From Bacteroidota bacterium (GTDB lineage: Bacteria > Bacteroidota > Bacteroidia > NS11-12g > UBA955): a stretch of 13,040 nt of DNA. Every line of letters begins with the position of its first letter. The stretch's first letter is position 1. The notes under the pieces were generated by a model. It made no database searches, was not told the origin of the DNA, and was given only the letters and a program-made list of their open reading frames with translations. The DNA lies in contig JAIYBO010000085.1 in NCBI GenBank assembly GCA_027488495.1, positions 1 to 13,040 on the forward strand, read 5' to 3'. This document shows, piece by piece, positions 1 through 8,113 of this stretch. Position numbers and translations under genes: made by a program.

Positions 1-1
1 C

Positions 2-796
2 ATGCAAACAGGATGCGTACCGTTGACCACCACATGGAACGTAACAGACAACCGCGGCATTCCATCCAATCAAATGGCTTACCGTTGGGATTTTGGAAAT
101 GGAGATACTTCAAACTTGCAAAACCCGCTGAATGTGATTTACCCCACACAGGGCAAGTACAACGTATCGGTTGTGGCCAACAACACTGCAGGTAACTGTA
201 AAGACACTTCGGTAACCACTGTAGAGGCTTATCCAATACCTGTAGCTGCATTTGTTACTGATCCAACCAAAACTACGGTAGCATTGCCTAAGTTTAAATT
301 AACTAATACCAGTAGTATCAACGGCACAGTATTTCCAGCTGTGTTGAATTACCATTGGGACTTTGGCGTAGCAAATCAATCGGATGACACGTCTACAGCC
401 AAAAGTACTTTGTACGCTTATGGTAAGGATACCGCAACCTATACAATTCGTTTGATCACCAAGTCAGACAAAGGCTGTGCTGATACAGCGTATCGCAACG
501 TTTACGTTGGACCAGATATCATTGTGTTTATACCAGATGCATTTACTCCAGATGGTTCTGGACCGAATAAGAACAATACTTTCGCTCCAGTTGCAATGAA
601 TTACAAAAATGCGGTGATGAAGATCTACAATCGTTGGGGAGAGAAGTTGTATGAAACCGATGATTTGCTGAAAGGTTGGGATGGTACTGCCAATGGTGCA
701 GAATGCCAAGATGGCGTGTATCTATATAAGATCAGCTTGTATTCTATGGACGATGAAATCTATGAATACAGTGGTTCAATCACGTTGATGCGTTAG
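2..796 (+). CDS. PKD-domain protein with T9SS type B C-terminal sorting domain (3' part only)
   Basis: Cell-surface or secreted protein exported through the type IX secretion system. The reading frame is open to the window edge; the ATG at 2 is probably an internal Met, because no signal peptide follows and the sequence starts inside a PKD fold. Visible domains: PKD-like repeat at about residues 1-76 (YRWDFGNGDT signature), a second at about 80-170 (YHWDFGVANQ), then the type B C-terminal domain at about 172-264. The latter shows FIPDAFTPDG, the NRWGEKLYET core, GWDG, DGVYLYKI and a final SITLMR. In this family (TIGR04131, CHU_C type) the C-terminal domain is the T9SS signal, usually working with a SprF/PorP-like partner; none is visible here. 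The stop TAG overlaps the stop of the convergent transporter gene. The ligand or role of the full protein cannot be told from this fragment. Confidence 0.9.
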   Translation: MQTGCVPLTTTWNVTDNRGIPSNQMAYRWDFGNGDTSNLQNPLNVIYPTQGKYNVSVVANNTAGNCKDTSVTTVEAYPIPVAAFVTDPTKTTVALPKFKLTNTSSINGTVFPAVLNYHWDFGVANQSDDTSTAKSTLYAYGKDTATYTIRLITKSDKGCADTAYRNVYVGPDIIVFIPDAFTPDGSGPNKNNTFAPVAMNYKNAVMKIYNRWGEKLYETDDLLKGWDGTANGAECQDGVYLYKISLYSMDDEIYEYSGSITLMR

Positions 797-2085
797 GTTG
801 TTTTGGCGCTTTTCAATTTGTCGGTTGGTAAGAAGTACAAGATTCCAATACCACAAATGAAAAATACCATCAACATCAAAATGCTGTTTCTCATGTCTCC
901 GGTGATGTTGTCGATGGCAGCCCAAGCAAAAGTTCCCAAAACAATGGCCAACTTTTCAGTTACTTCAAAAAAGCTGAAATAGGAGGTGTTGTCTCTGTCG
1001 CCAGGAATGAGTTTGGCGTAAGTAGCCCTAGAAAGACTCTGAATGCCACCCATTACCGTACCAATGAGACAAGCCAAGGCAAAAAATTGGTTGGGTTTTT
1101 GGGGCTCAAGCAAGTAGGCCAAAGAACAAGCCACTGTCCAGATTACCAAACTGATCAAGATCGCAGGTTTATTGCCCATTCGATCTGCAACAAACGCAAA
1201 GAAATACGCGCCCGCAATGCCAATCAACTGGATAAGCAGGATGGTCGTGAGCATTTCTTCTGATTTGAGTAATAATACATTCTTCCCAAACAAAGCGGCT
1301 ACATAAATCACCGTTTGAACCCCCATTGTATAAACAAAAAATGCGGCCAAGAAAATCTTCACGGCTTTCATCGTTTTTACCTCCTGAAACACCTTGCGGA
1401 TTTCATGGTATCCACTCCAAATGCTTGTTTGGGCTTTCGAAGCCAACTTCCCTGGAAGTTTGATCAATGGCCAAAAAGACCAACAAAACCACCATATTCC
1501 TACGGTTAGGAAACCCACTTGGAAGGGTAACACACTTTCTTTGGGACTAGGCAGTCCAAACCAATCATATTTGATGAGCAACAACAGATTGAAAATGAGC
1601 ATTAAAACACTGCCAATGTAACCCATGGTAAAGCCCCTTGCTGAGAGACGGTCGAACCGATCTGGTGTCGCAATCTCCGGTAAAAATGCGTTATAGAAAA
1701 CCAAGCTTCCTGCCCATCCCAAGGTGGCCACCATGAAGCAGATCAAACCATACATGTAATTGCTACCATTGAAAAAATATAAACTACTGCAACCAATGCT
1801 TCCCAGAATCACAAAAAATCTCATGAAGGGCTTTTTGGCGCCGGAAGCATCGCTGATCCCTGATAGCAATGGAACCAAAAGTACATTGATTAAAAAGGCA
1901 AAACTCAAGCAATAACTGTATAAAGCCGTGTTCTTGAAATCATATCCCATGAATTCAATGTGCTTGGGTGTGAAACTCTCGTAAAAAGTAGGGAAGATGG
2001 CAGATGATATACTCAGTGAATACACGCTGTTTGCCCAATCATACATTGTCCAGGCGGTGAGTACGCTTTTGTTATTCTTTTCCAT
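793..2085 (-). CDS. MFS transporter, UMF1 (Atg22-like) family
   Basis: Polytopic inner-membrane permease of 430 residues with roughly 11-12 hydrophobic segments. Family marks are the N-terminal YDWANSVYSLSISSAIFPTFYE segment, where YDWANS is the hallmark of UMF1 proteins, and the second-half GGIQSLSRATYAKLIPGD segment followed by FFEVTEKLAIVLG. Substrates of bacterial UMF1 members are mostly unknown; the yeast homologue Atg22 exports amino acids from the vacuole, so amino-acid export is only a guess. The frame could be extended to a TTG at 2106, but the ATG at 2085 is preferred because the family begins a few residues before the YDWANS helix. It lies 72 bp downstream of clpX in the same direction, so readthrough from the clp operon is possible. 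Its TAA overlaps the TAG of the plus-strand surface protein. Confidence 0.88.
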   Translation of the reverse strand: MEKNNKSVLTAWTMYDWANSVYSLSISSAIFPTFYESFTPKHIEFMGYDFKNTALYSYCLSFAFLINVLLVPLLSGISDASGAKKPFMRFFVILGSIGCSSLYFFNGSNYMYGLICFMVATLGWAGSLVFYNAFLPEIATPDRFDRLSARGFTMGYIGSVLMLIFNLLLLIKYDWFGLPSPKESVLPFQVGFLTVGIWWFCWSFWPLIKLPGKLASKAQTSIWSGYHEIRKVFQEVKTMKAVKIFLAAFFVYTMGVQTVIYVAALFGKNVLLLKSEEMLTTILLIQLIGIAGAYFFAFVADRMGNKPAILISLVIWTVACSLAYLLEPQKPNQFFALACLIGTVMGGIQSLSRATYAKLIPGDRDNTSYFSFFEVTEKLAIVLGTFAWAAIDNITGDMRNSILMLMVFFICGIGILYFLPTDKLKSAKTT

Positions 2086-2133
2086 AACTAGGCGCAATTT
2101 ACCCAAAAAAGTAGGGGAAACAACTACACGATG

Positions 2134-2148
2134 CCAACTTGCCGTTGG
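2134..2148 (-). terminator. Weak hairpin after clpX
   Basis: In the 72-bp gap between clpX and the transporter gene, CCAAC (2134-2138) and GTTGG (2144-2148) can form a 5-bp stem with a 5-base loop, ten bases after the clpX stop. On the minus strand no T-run follows directly; a run of six T comes only about 25 bases later (forward A-run 2105-2110). It may slow or partly stop transcription from the clp operon, but it is not a convincing intrinsic terminator. Confidence 0.25.
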
Positions 2149-2157
2149 GGCAGCGGG

Positions 2158-3408
2158 TTAGGCGTATTTCTGACTATCGGCCCGATTCCATTTTTCTTCG
2201 GCAATTTCTCGGGTGATGGTAATGGTGGTTTTGCCTTTTGCATTGGGACCCTCATACATGAAATCTTGCAGAATCGCCTCGCAAATACCCCGCAATCCAC
2301 GCGCACCCAATTTGTTTTCAAAAGCGATGTCAACAATGAAGTCGATGGCATCGTCATCGATGCTCAATTCGATTTTGTCCAATGAAAATAGGTGCTGATA
2401 TTGCTTTAACAGTGCGTTTTTGGGATCAGATAAAATTGATTTCAAAGCCGGTTTGTCCAATGGCTCCAGGGCGGTTAAAATGGGTAATCGACCAATCAAT
2501 TCTGGAATCAAACCAAATGAACGCAAATCTGTGGGCGCTACCAAACTAAGCAGTTTTTTGTCCTGCACTTCTTTGGTGTGAAGGCTTTTGAAGCCCAATG
2601 ATTGCTTTTGTACCCTGCGTGAAATGATTTTTTCAATGCCATCGAATGCACCACCACAAATGAAAAGGATGTTTGTAGTATCTACTTTGATGTATTTTTG
2701 GTCTGGGTGCTTTCTGCCACCTTCAGGTGCCACATTGGCCACGGTGCCTTCGAGTATTTTTAAAAGACCTTGCTGTACACCTTCGCCACTCACGTCTCTG
2801 GTAATGGAGGCATTGTCGCCTTTGCGACTAATTTTGTCCATTTCATCCAAATAGATGATGCCTCGTTCTGCCATTTCTGGCTTGTAATTGGCGACTTGTA
2901 AAAGTCTGCTGAGTATGCTTTCTACATCATCACCTACGTAGCCGGCCTCGGTAAGAACTGTGGCATCGGCGATACAAAATGGGACATCCAAAATGCGGGC
3001 CAATGTTTTTGCCAGCAATGTTTTGCCTGTGCCCGTTTCTCCAATCATCAGAATGTTGGATTTTTCAATTTCAACACTCGCGTCTTTGGATGATTTTTTA
3101 CTATTTAAACGTTTGTAGTGATTGTATACGGCAACGCTCAATGTTTTTTTGGCTTGATCCTGGCCAATCACATATTGATCCAAAAAAGCCTTTATTTCTG
3201 TGGGTTTGGGCAGTTTTTTACCGCCTACTTCACCCGAAGTACTGTCTATGGTTTGAGCTTCGCCACCGAAGCCCATTTCTTTTTCTACAATTTTCTGTGC
3301 TTGTTCTGCGCACTGATCACAAATATGACCATCTAGCCCAGAAATCAGCATCAAGGTTTCACTCTTCCTGCGACCGCAGAATGAGCAAATGGGGTCTTTG
3401 GCTTTCAT
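2158..3408 (-). CDS. clpX: ATP-dependent Clp protease ATP-binding subunit ClpX
   Basis: AAA+ unfoldase that feeds tagged or misfolded proteins into the ClpP chamber in the cytoplasm. The 416-residue length is normal. Visible in order: N-terminal C4 zinc-binding domain (Cys 8, 11, 30, 33), Walker A GETGTGKT at 123-130, pore-1 loop GYVG at 156-159, Walker B IIYLDE at 184-189, the substrate-gripping RKH loop at 232-234, the ClpP-docking loop as LGF at 271-273 (IGF in E. coli), and sensor 2 GARGLR at 368-373. All key residues are present, so it should be active. The start ATG is 6 bp after the clpP stop, and the first residues match the family, so co-expression with clpP and trigger factor is expected. 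The final residues are charged and variable as usual. Confidence 0.97.
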   Translation of the reverse strand: MKAKDPICSFCGRRKSETLMLISGLDGHICDQCAEQAQKIVEKEMGFGGEAQTIDSTSGEVGGKKLPKPTEIKAFLDQYVIGQDQAKKTLSVAVYNHYKRLNSKKSSKDASVEIEKSNILMIGETGTGKTLLAKTLARILDVPFCIADATVLTEAGYVGDDVESILSRLLQVANYKPEMAERGIIYLDEMDKISRKGDNASITRDVSGEGVQQGLLKILEGTVANVAPEGGRKHPDQKYIKVDTTNILFICGGAFDGIEKIISRRVQKQSLGFKSLHTKEVQDKKLLSLVAPTDLRSFGLIPELIGRLPILTALEPLDKPALKSILSDPKNALLKQYQHLFSLDKIELSIDDDAIDFIVDIAFENKLGARGLRGICEAILQDFMYEGPNAKGKTTITITREIAEEKWNRADSQKYA

Positions 3409-3414
3409 CCAAAT

Positions 3415-4107
3415 TTATTTGTTGCGACGTCCCAACACCTCGTCAATCATGCCGTACGCTTTAGACTCTTCGGCAGTCATCCAATAGTCGCGATCACTGT
3501 CTTTCTCAACACGCTCGTAAGGTTGGCCAGAGTGGTGCGAAATAATGTCGTACAACTCTTTCTTCAACTTACTGATTTCTTTATAGGTGATTTCAATGTC
3601 GGATGCTGGACCTTGGGCGCCACCCGATGGCTGGTGAATCATGATGCGAGAGTGGGGAAGGGCGGTTCTTTTGCCTTGAGCCCCAGCGCACATCAATACT
3701 GCGCCCATACTTGCCGCCATACCGGTACAGATGGTAGCTACATCCGAGCTGATGTACTGCATCGTATCATAAATCGCAAGACCAGCGTACACGCTTCCGC
3801 CTGGACTGTTGATATAAATTTGAATGTCGCGGTTTGGATTCGCACTTTCCAAAAACAACAACTGACCCATGATGATATTGGCAACATCTTCATAAATGGG
3901 AACACCCAAGAAAATGATTCTGTCCATCATCAAGCGCGAAAAAATATCGATCACGCTCGCGTTCATTTGTCGCTCTTCGATGATGTTTGGGGTTAATCCA
4001 TAGATACCCCCGCTTTGAGAAACCAATTTGGTGTATTCGTCAACTCTTAAGCTACTGATACCCAAGTGCTTGGTTGCGTATTTTTGAAATTCTTTGCCGT
4101 AATCCAT
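3415..4107 (-). CDS. clpP: ATP-dependent Clp protease proteolytic subunit ClpP
   Basis: Serine peptidase forming the tetradecameric Clp barrel, partnered by ClpX. With the ATG at 4107 the protein has 230 residues. The catalytic triad is Ser133 (GMAASMGAV), His158 (MIHQPSGG) and Asp207 (DSDRDYWM), with the same spacing as in E. coli ClpP (97/122/171). The SPGGSVYAGLAIYD oligomer and oxyanion segment is intact. The N-terminal extension before the barrel core (about 35 residues) probably holds a short propeptide, as is common. A longer frame starting at TTG 4128 is disfavoured because that codon would lie inside a -10-like box (4126-4133). It sits 38 bp after trigger factor and 6 bp before clpX, the classic tig-clpP-clpX order. 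Confidence 0.97.
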   Translation of the reverse strand: MDYGKEFQKYATKHLGISSLRVDEYTKLVSQSGGIYGLTPNIIEERQMNASVIDIFSRLMMDRIIFLGVPIYEDVANIIMGQLLFLESANPNRDIQIYINSPGGSVYAGLAIYDTMQYISSDVATICTGMAASMGAVLMCAGAQGKRTALPHSRIMIHQPSGGAQGPASDIEITYKEISKLKKELYDIISHHSGQPYERVEKDSDRDYWMTAEESKAYGMIDEVLGRRNK

Positions 4108-4125
4108 GATTGTGTGTTTAAGTAA

Positions 4126-4133
4126 CAAATCTA
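4126..4133 (-). promoter_or_regulatory. Possible internal promoter (-7 box) of clpP-clpX
   Basis: On the minus strand this reads TAGATTTG, an exact match to the Bacteroidota -7 consensus TAnnTTTG. It lies in the 38-bp tig-clpP gap and would place transcription start about ten bases before the clpP ATG. No TTG is found at the expected -33 distance, which falls inside the end of tig, so this is a weaker call. It would let clpP-clpX be expressed apart from trigger factor. Confidence 0.42.
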
Positions 4134-4145
4134 ATTCAGAAAAGA

Positions 4146-5531
4146 TTACTCTCCATGCTCAGTTTTGTGAGCATTTACGTGTTTGAAGTAATCTTCAACA
4201 GAAATCTTCTTCGATTTGATGGATACAATGCCCTTCACCGCGTCGTATGCCTTGCGATAAATCACGCGATCAGCCATTTGCATCACAAATTCACGCTCAC
4301 CCAAACGCTTGTTGATGGATTCATCCAAAAACGCATCGTTCATTGGGATGTTCAGGCCGTACTGACGGTATAATCCGTGGAAATAAATTCTCGCTTCCTC
4401 ACGAATGTCTTCCTCGCTGCTCTGCAAGTTTTGACTGGCGGCAATTTTGTCGATCACCAAACGTCGTTGCAATGCGCTTTTTTCTTCAGCATATTTCTCC
4501 TCGATGTTTTCGAAGTTGTATTCAGATTCTTTTGTAGTGATCAACCAACGCTTCAAGAATTCATCAGGAAGGTTGATTGGGTGCTTTTCCATCAACAAAT
4601 GACCAATTTGATGATCCAACCAAAGGTCGGCTTCATTGCGGTAATAGTTTTCCAAATTGGATTGGATTTTGGCACGATATTCTTCTTCGTTGGCAGGAAT
4701 TTCCTGTTCGCCAAATACTTCTTTGTAGTATTCTTCGTTCAATTCTGCATCGGTTCTGCGTTTGATTTCAGTAATCACCATTTTAAAGCTGTCGCTCAAA
4801 TCAGCAACGCCTTCTTTGGCAATACCCAATGTATTAGAAATGACAGTTTCGTTGTTGTTGAGTATGGTTTTGATGCTGCCCACAATCTCGTCGCCAACTT
4901 TTTTGCCCAAAACAGACTTCTTCGCTTTTTTGTCCTCAATCATTGAAGCCACAAAGCTGATGCTCTTGTCAGACACACCGCCATCCAATACGTTGCCGGC
5001 CTCATCCAATTCAGTAACCCCTGCATAAATGATATCTTCATCTTCAGAAGTTTCAACATCGAACATTTTTCCATGACGCTTGCGAGAGTAGTTGATGTCT
5101 TCAGTTACCTCTTTCTCGCTCACTGTGATGTCAAACTGCTCCAATTGGTCTTTTTTAGAAATGCTCAACTCAAACTGTGGCGCCATTCCCAAGTCAAACG
5201 CGAACTTGAAATTTTCACTGCCTTCGATATCAATCTCACTTTCCACGCGGGTGCTAGCGATGGGGTAACCCAATATGTCTAGCTTCTCGTCTTGGATGTA
5301 TTTGTTCATTGTGTCTGAAGCAATGTTTTGAATTTCTTCAGCCAAGATGCCTTTACCATAAAGCTTTTGTACCATTCCCATGGGAGCTTTTCCTGGGCGG
5401 AAACCTTTGATGTTGGCGCTTTTTTGAATGCGCTTCACTTCTTTTTCTACTTTTTCCTGATAATCTTCTTTACCCAATGAGATGATAACTGTAAGATTGA
5501 GGTCGTCGTGTTTTTCGAGTTGAATATTCAC
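4146..5531 (-). CDS. tig: Trigger factor, ribosome-associated chaperone
   Basis: Chaperone that binds the ribosome exit tunnel and shields nascent chains. It has 461 residues, in the family range. The N-terminal ribosome-binding domain carries the signature GFRPGKAP at 43-50. The middle region (about 150-255), where the FKBP-type prolyl isomerase domain sits, is recognisable only by position and is divergent, as often in Bacteroidota; isomerase activity is uncertain. The long helical C-terminal arm domain (about 260-440) follows. The start is GTG at 5531: an in-frame TAA lies eight codons upstream (5550-5552), no ATG lies between, and MNIQLEKHDD matches the usual family N-terminus. The gene is first of a tig-clpP-clpX run and 72 bp behind tRNA-Leu; transcription may come partly from the tRNA promoter. 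Confidence 0.95.
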   Translation of the reverse strand: MNIQLEKHDDLNLTVIISLGKEDYQEKVEKEVKRIQKSANIKGFRPGKAPMGMVQKLYGKGILAEEIQNIASDTMNKYIQDEKLDILGYPIASTRVESEIDIEGSENFKFAFDLGMAPQFELSISKKDQLEQFDITVSEKEVTEDINYSRKRHGKMFDVETSEDEDIIYAGVTELDEAGNVLDGGVSDKSISFVASMIEDKKAKKSVLGKKVGDEIVGSIKTILNNNETVISNTLGIAKEGVADLSDSFKMVITEIKRRTDAELNEEYYKEVFGEQEIPANEEEYRAKIQSNLENYYRNEADLWLDHQIGHLLMEKHPINLPDEFLKRWLITTKESEYNFENIEEKYAEEKSALQRRLVIDKIAASQNLQSSEEDIREEARIYFHGLYRQYGLNIPMNDAFLDESINKRLGEREFVMQMADRVIYRKAYDAVKGIVSIKSKKISVEDYFKHVNAHKTEHGE

Positions 5532-5551
5532 TGTTATGATGCTTTTCTGTT

Positions 5552-5599
5552 AAAATGAAAATCCCCGCCACATTGCCGTAAAGCAACAATAGGAGGGGA
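5552..5599 (-). terminator. Terminator-like hairpin between tRNA-Leu and tig
   Basis: On the minus strand TCCCC (5595-5599) can pair with GGGGA (5562-5566), and inside this TTGC (5583-5586) pairs with GCAA (5573-5576) around a 6-base loop; the middle of the stem is imperfect. The hairpin is followed directly by TTTTCATTTT (5561-5552). It begins five bases after the tRNA 3' end, so it fits a tRNA terminator, probably leaky given that no good promoter is visible between it and tig. Confidence 0.45.
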
Positions 5600-5603
5600 G
5601 TAG

Positions 5604-5685
5604 TGCACGCGGAGGGACTCGAACCCACACACCTTGCGGCGCCAGATCCTAAGTCTGGTGCGGCTACCAATTACGCCACGCGTGC
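5604..5685 (-). tRNA. tRNA-Leu (anticodon UAG)
   Basis: 82-base class II tRNA. The acceptor arms GCACGCG (5685-5679) and CGCGTGC (5611-5605) pair fully, the discriminator is A (5604), the anticodon stem CAGA/TCTG encloses loop CTTAGGA with anticodon TAG at 5651-5649, the T loop is GGTTCGAGTCC, and there is an extended variable arm. The 3' CCA is not encoded (CTA follows). It reads CUN leucine codons. Confidence 0.95.
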
Positions 5686-5709
5686 AGAAAGGATCCTAAA
5701 AAAGGACTG

Positions 5710-5739
5710 CAAAGGTAATGAAATTAAACATTTAATCAA
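5710..5739 (-). promoter_or_regulatory. Promoter of tRNA-Leu
   Basis: On the minus strand TTG (5739-5737), 19 bases, then TACCTTTG (5717-5710): a full match to the Bacteroidota housekeeping promoter TTG-N19-TAnnTTTG. The start of transcription would be near 5703, about 18 bases before the mature tRNA 5' end. The -33 element overlaps the TGA stop codon of the upstream TPR/CAP gene. Confidence 0.75.
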
Positions 5740-8024
5740 AACAGCGTTGTGGTATAGCTGTAAGATTTCTTGTTTTTTAATGTAATTGTTATTTTTATCT
5801 CATCGCCAGCTTCCCATTTCGTCATACCCAATGGCGTAATGGCCAAGGTGGGAAGACCCAATCCATTGCCCGGTTGCACCGAAGAATTGCTTTCAATGTT
5901 GCCGTGTTTTTTGGATACAATGGCAACAGTAGCATCCTCTAGGGGTTGTAACAATGAAAAACTCCAACGATCAAATACAAGCATTGCAGGCGTTGCACCC
6001 GCTGCGGGCCAAGCTACAAAATGCTCTTTGTAATAGGCCGTATCTACCGCCATGATGTTTTTATCGGCCAACCAAAACACAGAATTGTTTTCAGCACATC
6101 CGAAGCCATAGTTCACCATGCCAGGATGCGTTAACAATCGTCGGTTGTATAATTCCTCACTTTTGTCATCGCTCATGATCACCGTAGCACTTTGTGCAGG
6201 GTTGGATTCCAAAATGGCGGTACCATACACAGCGGCATCTGCAGCAGCTGCGGTAAAGCACTTGTGCGTTTCTGGTTTTGGTGTGCGACTGAATACACCA
6301 ATGGGTGCGTACATGGTGGCGGCTTGCATACTCGCAACGTGTTTGTCCATATCGAACATTACGCCTTTTGTGACACCAGCATTCTGTCTGAAATAGTTTA
6401 TTCTATTGGTGATCTTCGCGATTGTACTATCCGGCAAACTACCCGCTGTGCAAGTTTTGCTATTGCCCGTCCATCCAGTTTGAGCTACTTTTTTGCCTTT
6501 GATGGTGGCATAAGCGATTTTACTGCCCTTGAATCGAACATCGAAGTCTCTTTTTGCCAATTTGATTTGCAAGGCACCCAGCCCCAAAAATTTGGGATTG
6601 TCTTTTTGTAGTCGATAGTAGCAACTCCAAGCAGGTTCCATGAGGCCTCTCGCCATGAGTGAATCCGCCGCTTTTGCCAATAAGCTTTGCTGCAACGGCT
6701 TGAGCGTGGTGTTTTTTGGGAAATCCTTTATCACTGAATCGCTCAATGAAATGATTCTTGCCCAATCGTAATAGGCGATTTTTTGTTTGGTCCAAGCGTT
6801 GAATGTATTCAGTCTCGACTTTTTCAAATTGAGATTTTTTGGGTATTTCTCACCGCCGTGATCCATCAACATACCAATCAAGCGCCTGCTAACCGATGTG
6901 GGTGGATTGTTTAACAAGGTTTCCAACTTCTTCTCAGTGATGGGTGTGGTATTAAATTGAATGGGATACCACTTATAAAAGAAAAATACGGTGCCCCCCT
7001 TGGCGTTGTTGGCCAAGTAATACTCCAAACATTGGTTGATGAAGGCAAATGAGTCTTTGATCAAAAATGGATCTGTGCTGTTTTTTGATTTCCGATCCAA
7101 TAAGTCCACTTTGCGATTGAAGTAATCCTGGAAAACTGTCTCTGCCTCAGCCCAATCGTTGTTTTCTGCCAAGTATCCCAAACGATTCAAATAATAGTTG
7201 TTTTGTTCGTGTAAATAAAAGGTATCGCTAGGAAAGAAGAACAAAGCCTTGGTTAAGAGCTGATTGTACATCTGACTGTATCCGGTATTGCTGCGCGTGG
7301 TTGCCAAATCTACATCCACCATGGAACGCTCCCAAGCCAAAAGTTTTTGATTCAAAGGGAATACCGAAAGGCCCATCTCGCAATAAATCAATGCACTGTC
7401 TGTTAGTTTGCGCTCATTCAAGTAATAATCCGTGAGGACTTCAAAGGCCTCTCTCACGTATGTTTTCTTGTGTTTTCCCTCTGCGTTGGCCAAATAGTTC
7501 ATGTTGGCTACTTTACGCATTGTTTTTACGGCATCTAAGTTTTGCTTGAGCATCCAGTAGCAATGCCCTGCCATGCCCAAGGCGATGGTGTCGCCCGTAA
7601 GGTCATAACTGTTCTTATACATCTGCAATGCGCGTGGGTAACGGCCTTGACCATAGTTGCTGATGGCTTCTTTGTTATTGGCTACAACCAACGCATTGAA
7701 ACGCTCGCCGTATTGTAAGAAGTATTCGCCATCATCGTCGTAGCCCTTCGCCTTAACAGCGCTTTTCATGGCTTCCTTGAAATAATCTACATCGCCCTTT
7801 CTGTACTTGGGTAACAAATACATTTCGTATTCAGAGATGGCTTTGATGAACCACAATTCCGTGGTGGATTTGTCGTTTTCCAAGCCCTTTTCGCACATTT
7901 TCTGTGCTTCTACGTATTTGCCAGCAGCGTAATATTCCCGTGCTTTTAATACGGATTTGGTTTGGGCTTGTGACAAATGAATGATTCCCAAAAAGAACAG
8001 TAAACTCAGAGTGCGTAATTTCAT
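5736..8024 (-). CDS. Secreted TPR-repeat protein with C-terminal CAP (SCP-like) domain
   Basis: A 762-residue protein of unknown role. Residues 1-20 form a Sec signal peptide (MKLRTLSLLFFLGIIHLSQA, likely cut before Gln21), so it goes to the periplasm or outside. The N-terminal half is helical with TPR-like units, for example about 26-70 (AREYYAAGKYVEAQKMCEKG) and about 147-175 (AGHCYWMLKQNLDAVKTMRK). A CAP-like domain lies at about 537-690: ITNRINYFRQNAGV start helix, then RRLLTHPGMVNYGFGCAEN and VFWLAD, which is the end motif of bacterial SCP-like domains. The His and Glu residues of metal-binding CAP proteins are not clearly placed, so it may be a binding rather than catalytic domain. About 70 residues of probable beta structure follow. 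There is no T9SS C-terminal domain. The start ATG is 89 bp downstream of the neighbouring type B secreted protein, so the two may be co-expressed. The domain call is by eye. Confidence 0.8.
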   Translation of the reverse strand: MKLRTLSLLFFLGIIHLSQAQTKSVLKAREYYAAGKYVEAQKMCEKGLENDKSTTELWFIKAISEYEMYLLPKYRKGDVDYFKEAMKSAVKAKGYDDDGEYFLQYGERFNALVVANNKEAISNYGQGRYPRALQMYKNSYDLTGDTIALGMAGHCYWMLKQNLDAVKTMRKVANMNYLANAEGKHKKTYVREAFEVLTDYYLNERKLTDSALIYCEMGLSVFPLNQKLLAWERSMVDVDLATTRSNTGYSQMYNQLLTKALFFFPSDTFYLHEQNNYYLNRLGYLAENNDWAEAETVFQDYFNRKVDLLDRKSKNSTDPFLIKDSFAFINQCLEYYLANNAKGGTVFFFYKWYPIQFNTTPITEKKLETLLNNPPTSVSRRLIGMLMDHGGEKYPKNLNLKKSRLNTFNAWTKQKIAYYDWARIISLSDSVIKDFPKNTTLKPLQQSLLAKAADSLMARGLMEPAWSCYYRLQKDNPKFLGLGALQIKLAKRDFDVRFKGSKIAYATIKGKKVAQTGWTGNSKTCTAGSLPDSTIAKITNRINYFRQNAGVTKGVMFDMDKHVASMQAATMYAPIGVFSRTPKPETHKCFTAAAADAAVYGTAILESNPAQSATVIMSDDKSEELYNRRLLTHPGMVNYGFGCAENNSVFWLADKNIMAVDTAYYKEHFVAWPAAGATPAMLVFDRWSFSLLQPLEDATVAIVSKKHGNIESNSSVQPGNGLGLPTLAITPLGMTKWEAGDEIKITITLKNKKSYSYTTTLF

Positions 8025-8113
8025 GGTGTTTGCAAATACCTAATACAAATAAAGGAATTCCAACGCAGAAATGTGTTACGCGTGGGTAATCGGTGTAAAA
8101 AATGCCAGAATCG

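Noticed and set aside
3410..3417. Minus-strand TAAATTTG, an exact -7 box overlapping the clpP stop just before clpX
   Set aside because: The start point would fall inside the clpX coding region and the nearest TTG is only 15 bases upstream, so it is most likely chance.
2979..3464. 161-codon open frame on the plus strand opposite clpX and clpP
   Set aside because: It runs antisense to two certain genes, has odd Cys/Phe/His-rich composition and no recognisable domain; it is a shadow of the real genes.
4377..4946. 189-codon open frame on the plus strand opposite trigger factor
   Set aside because: Phe/Val-rich shadow of the conserved tig reading frame, with no promoter or family match.
5470..5670. 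Minus-strand open frame running through tRNA-Leu and its spacer
   Set aside because: The DNA is explained by the tRNA, the hairpin and the tig start.
5689..5696. Palindrome AGGATCCT beside the tRNA
   Set aside because: An 8-base palindrome of this kind is expected by chance and lies in the tRNA leader; no sign of an attachment site or mobile element around the tRNA.
6192..6611. 139-codon plus-strand open frame opposite the TPR/CAP gene
   Set aside because: No domain, signal peptide or promoter; the opposite frame has a clear signal peptide and domains.
8033..8063. Promoter-like TTG then GGTATTTG 20 bases later, in front of the TPR/CAP gene
   Set aside because: The TA of the -7 box is missing; too weak to list as a promoter.
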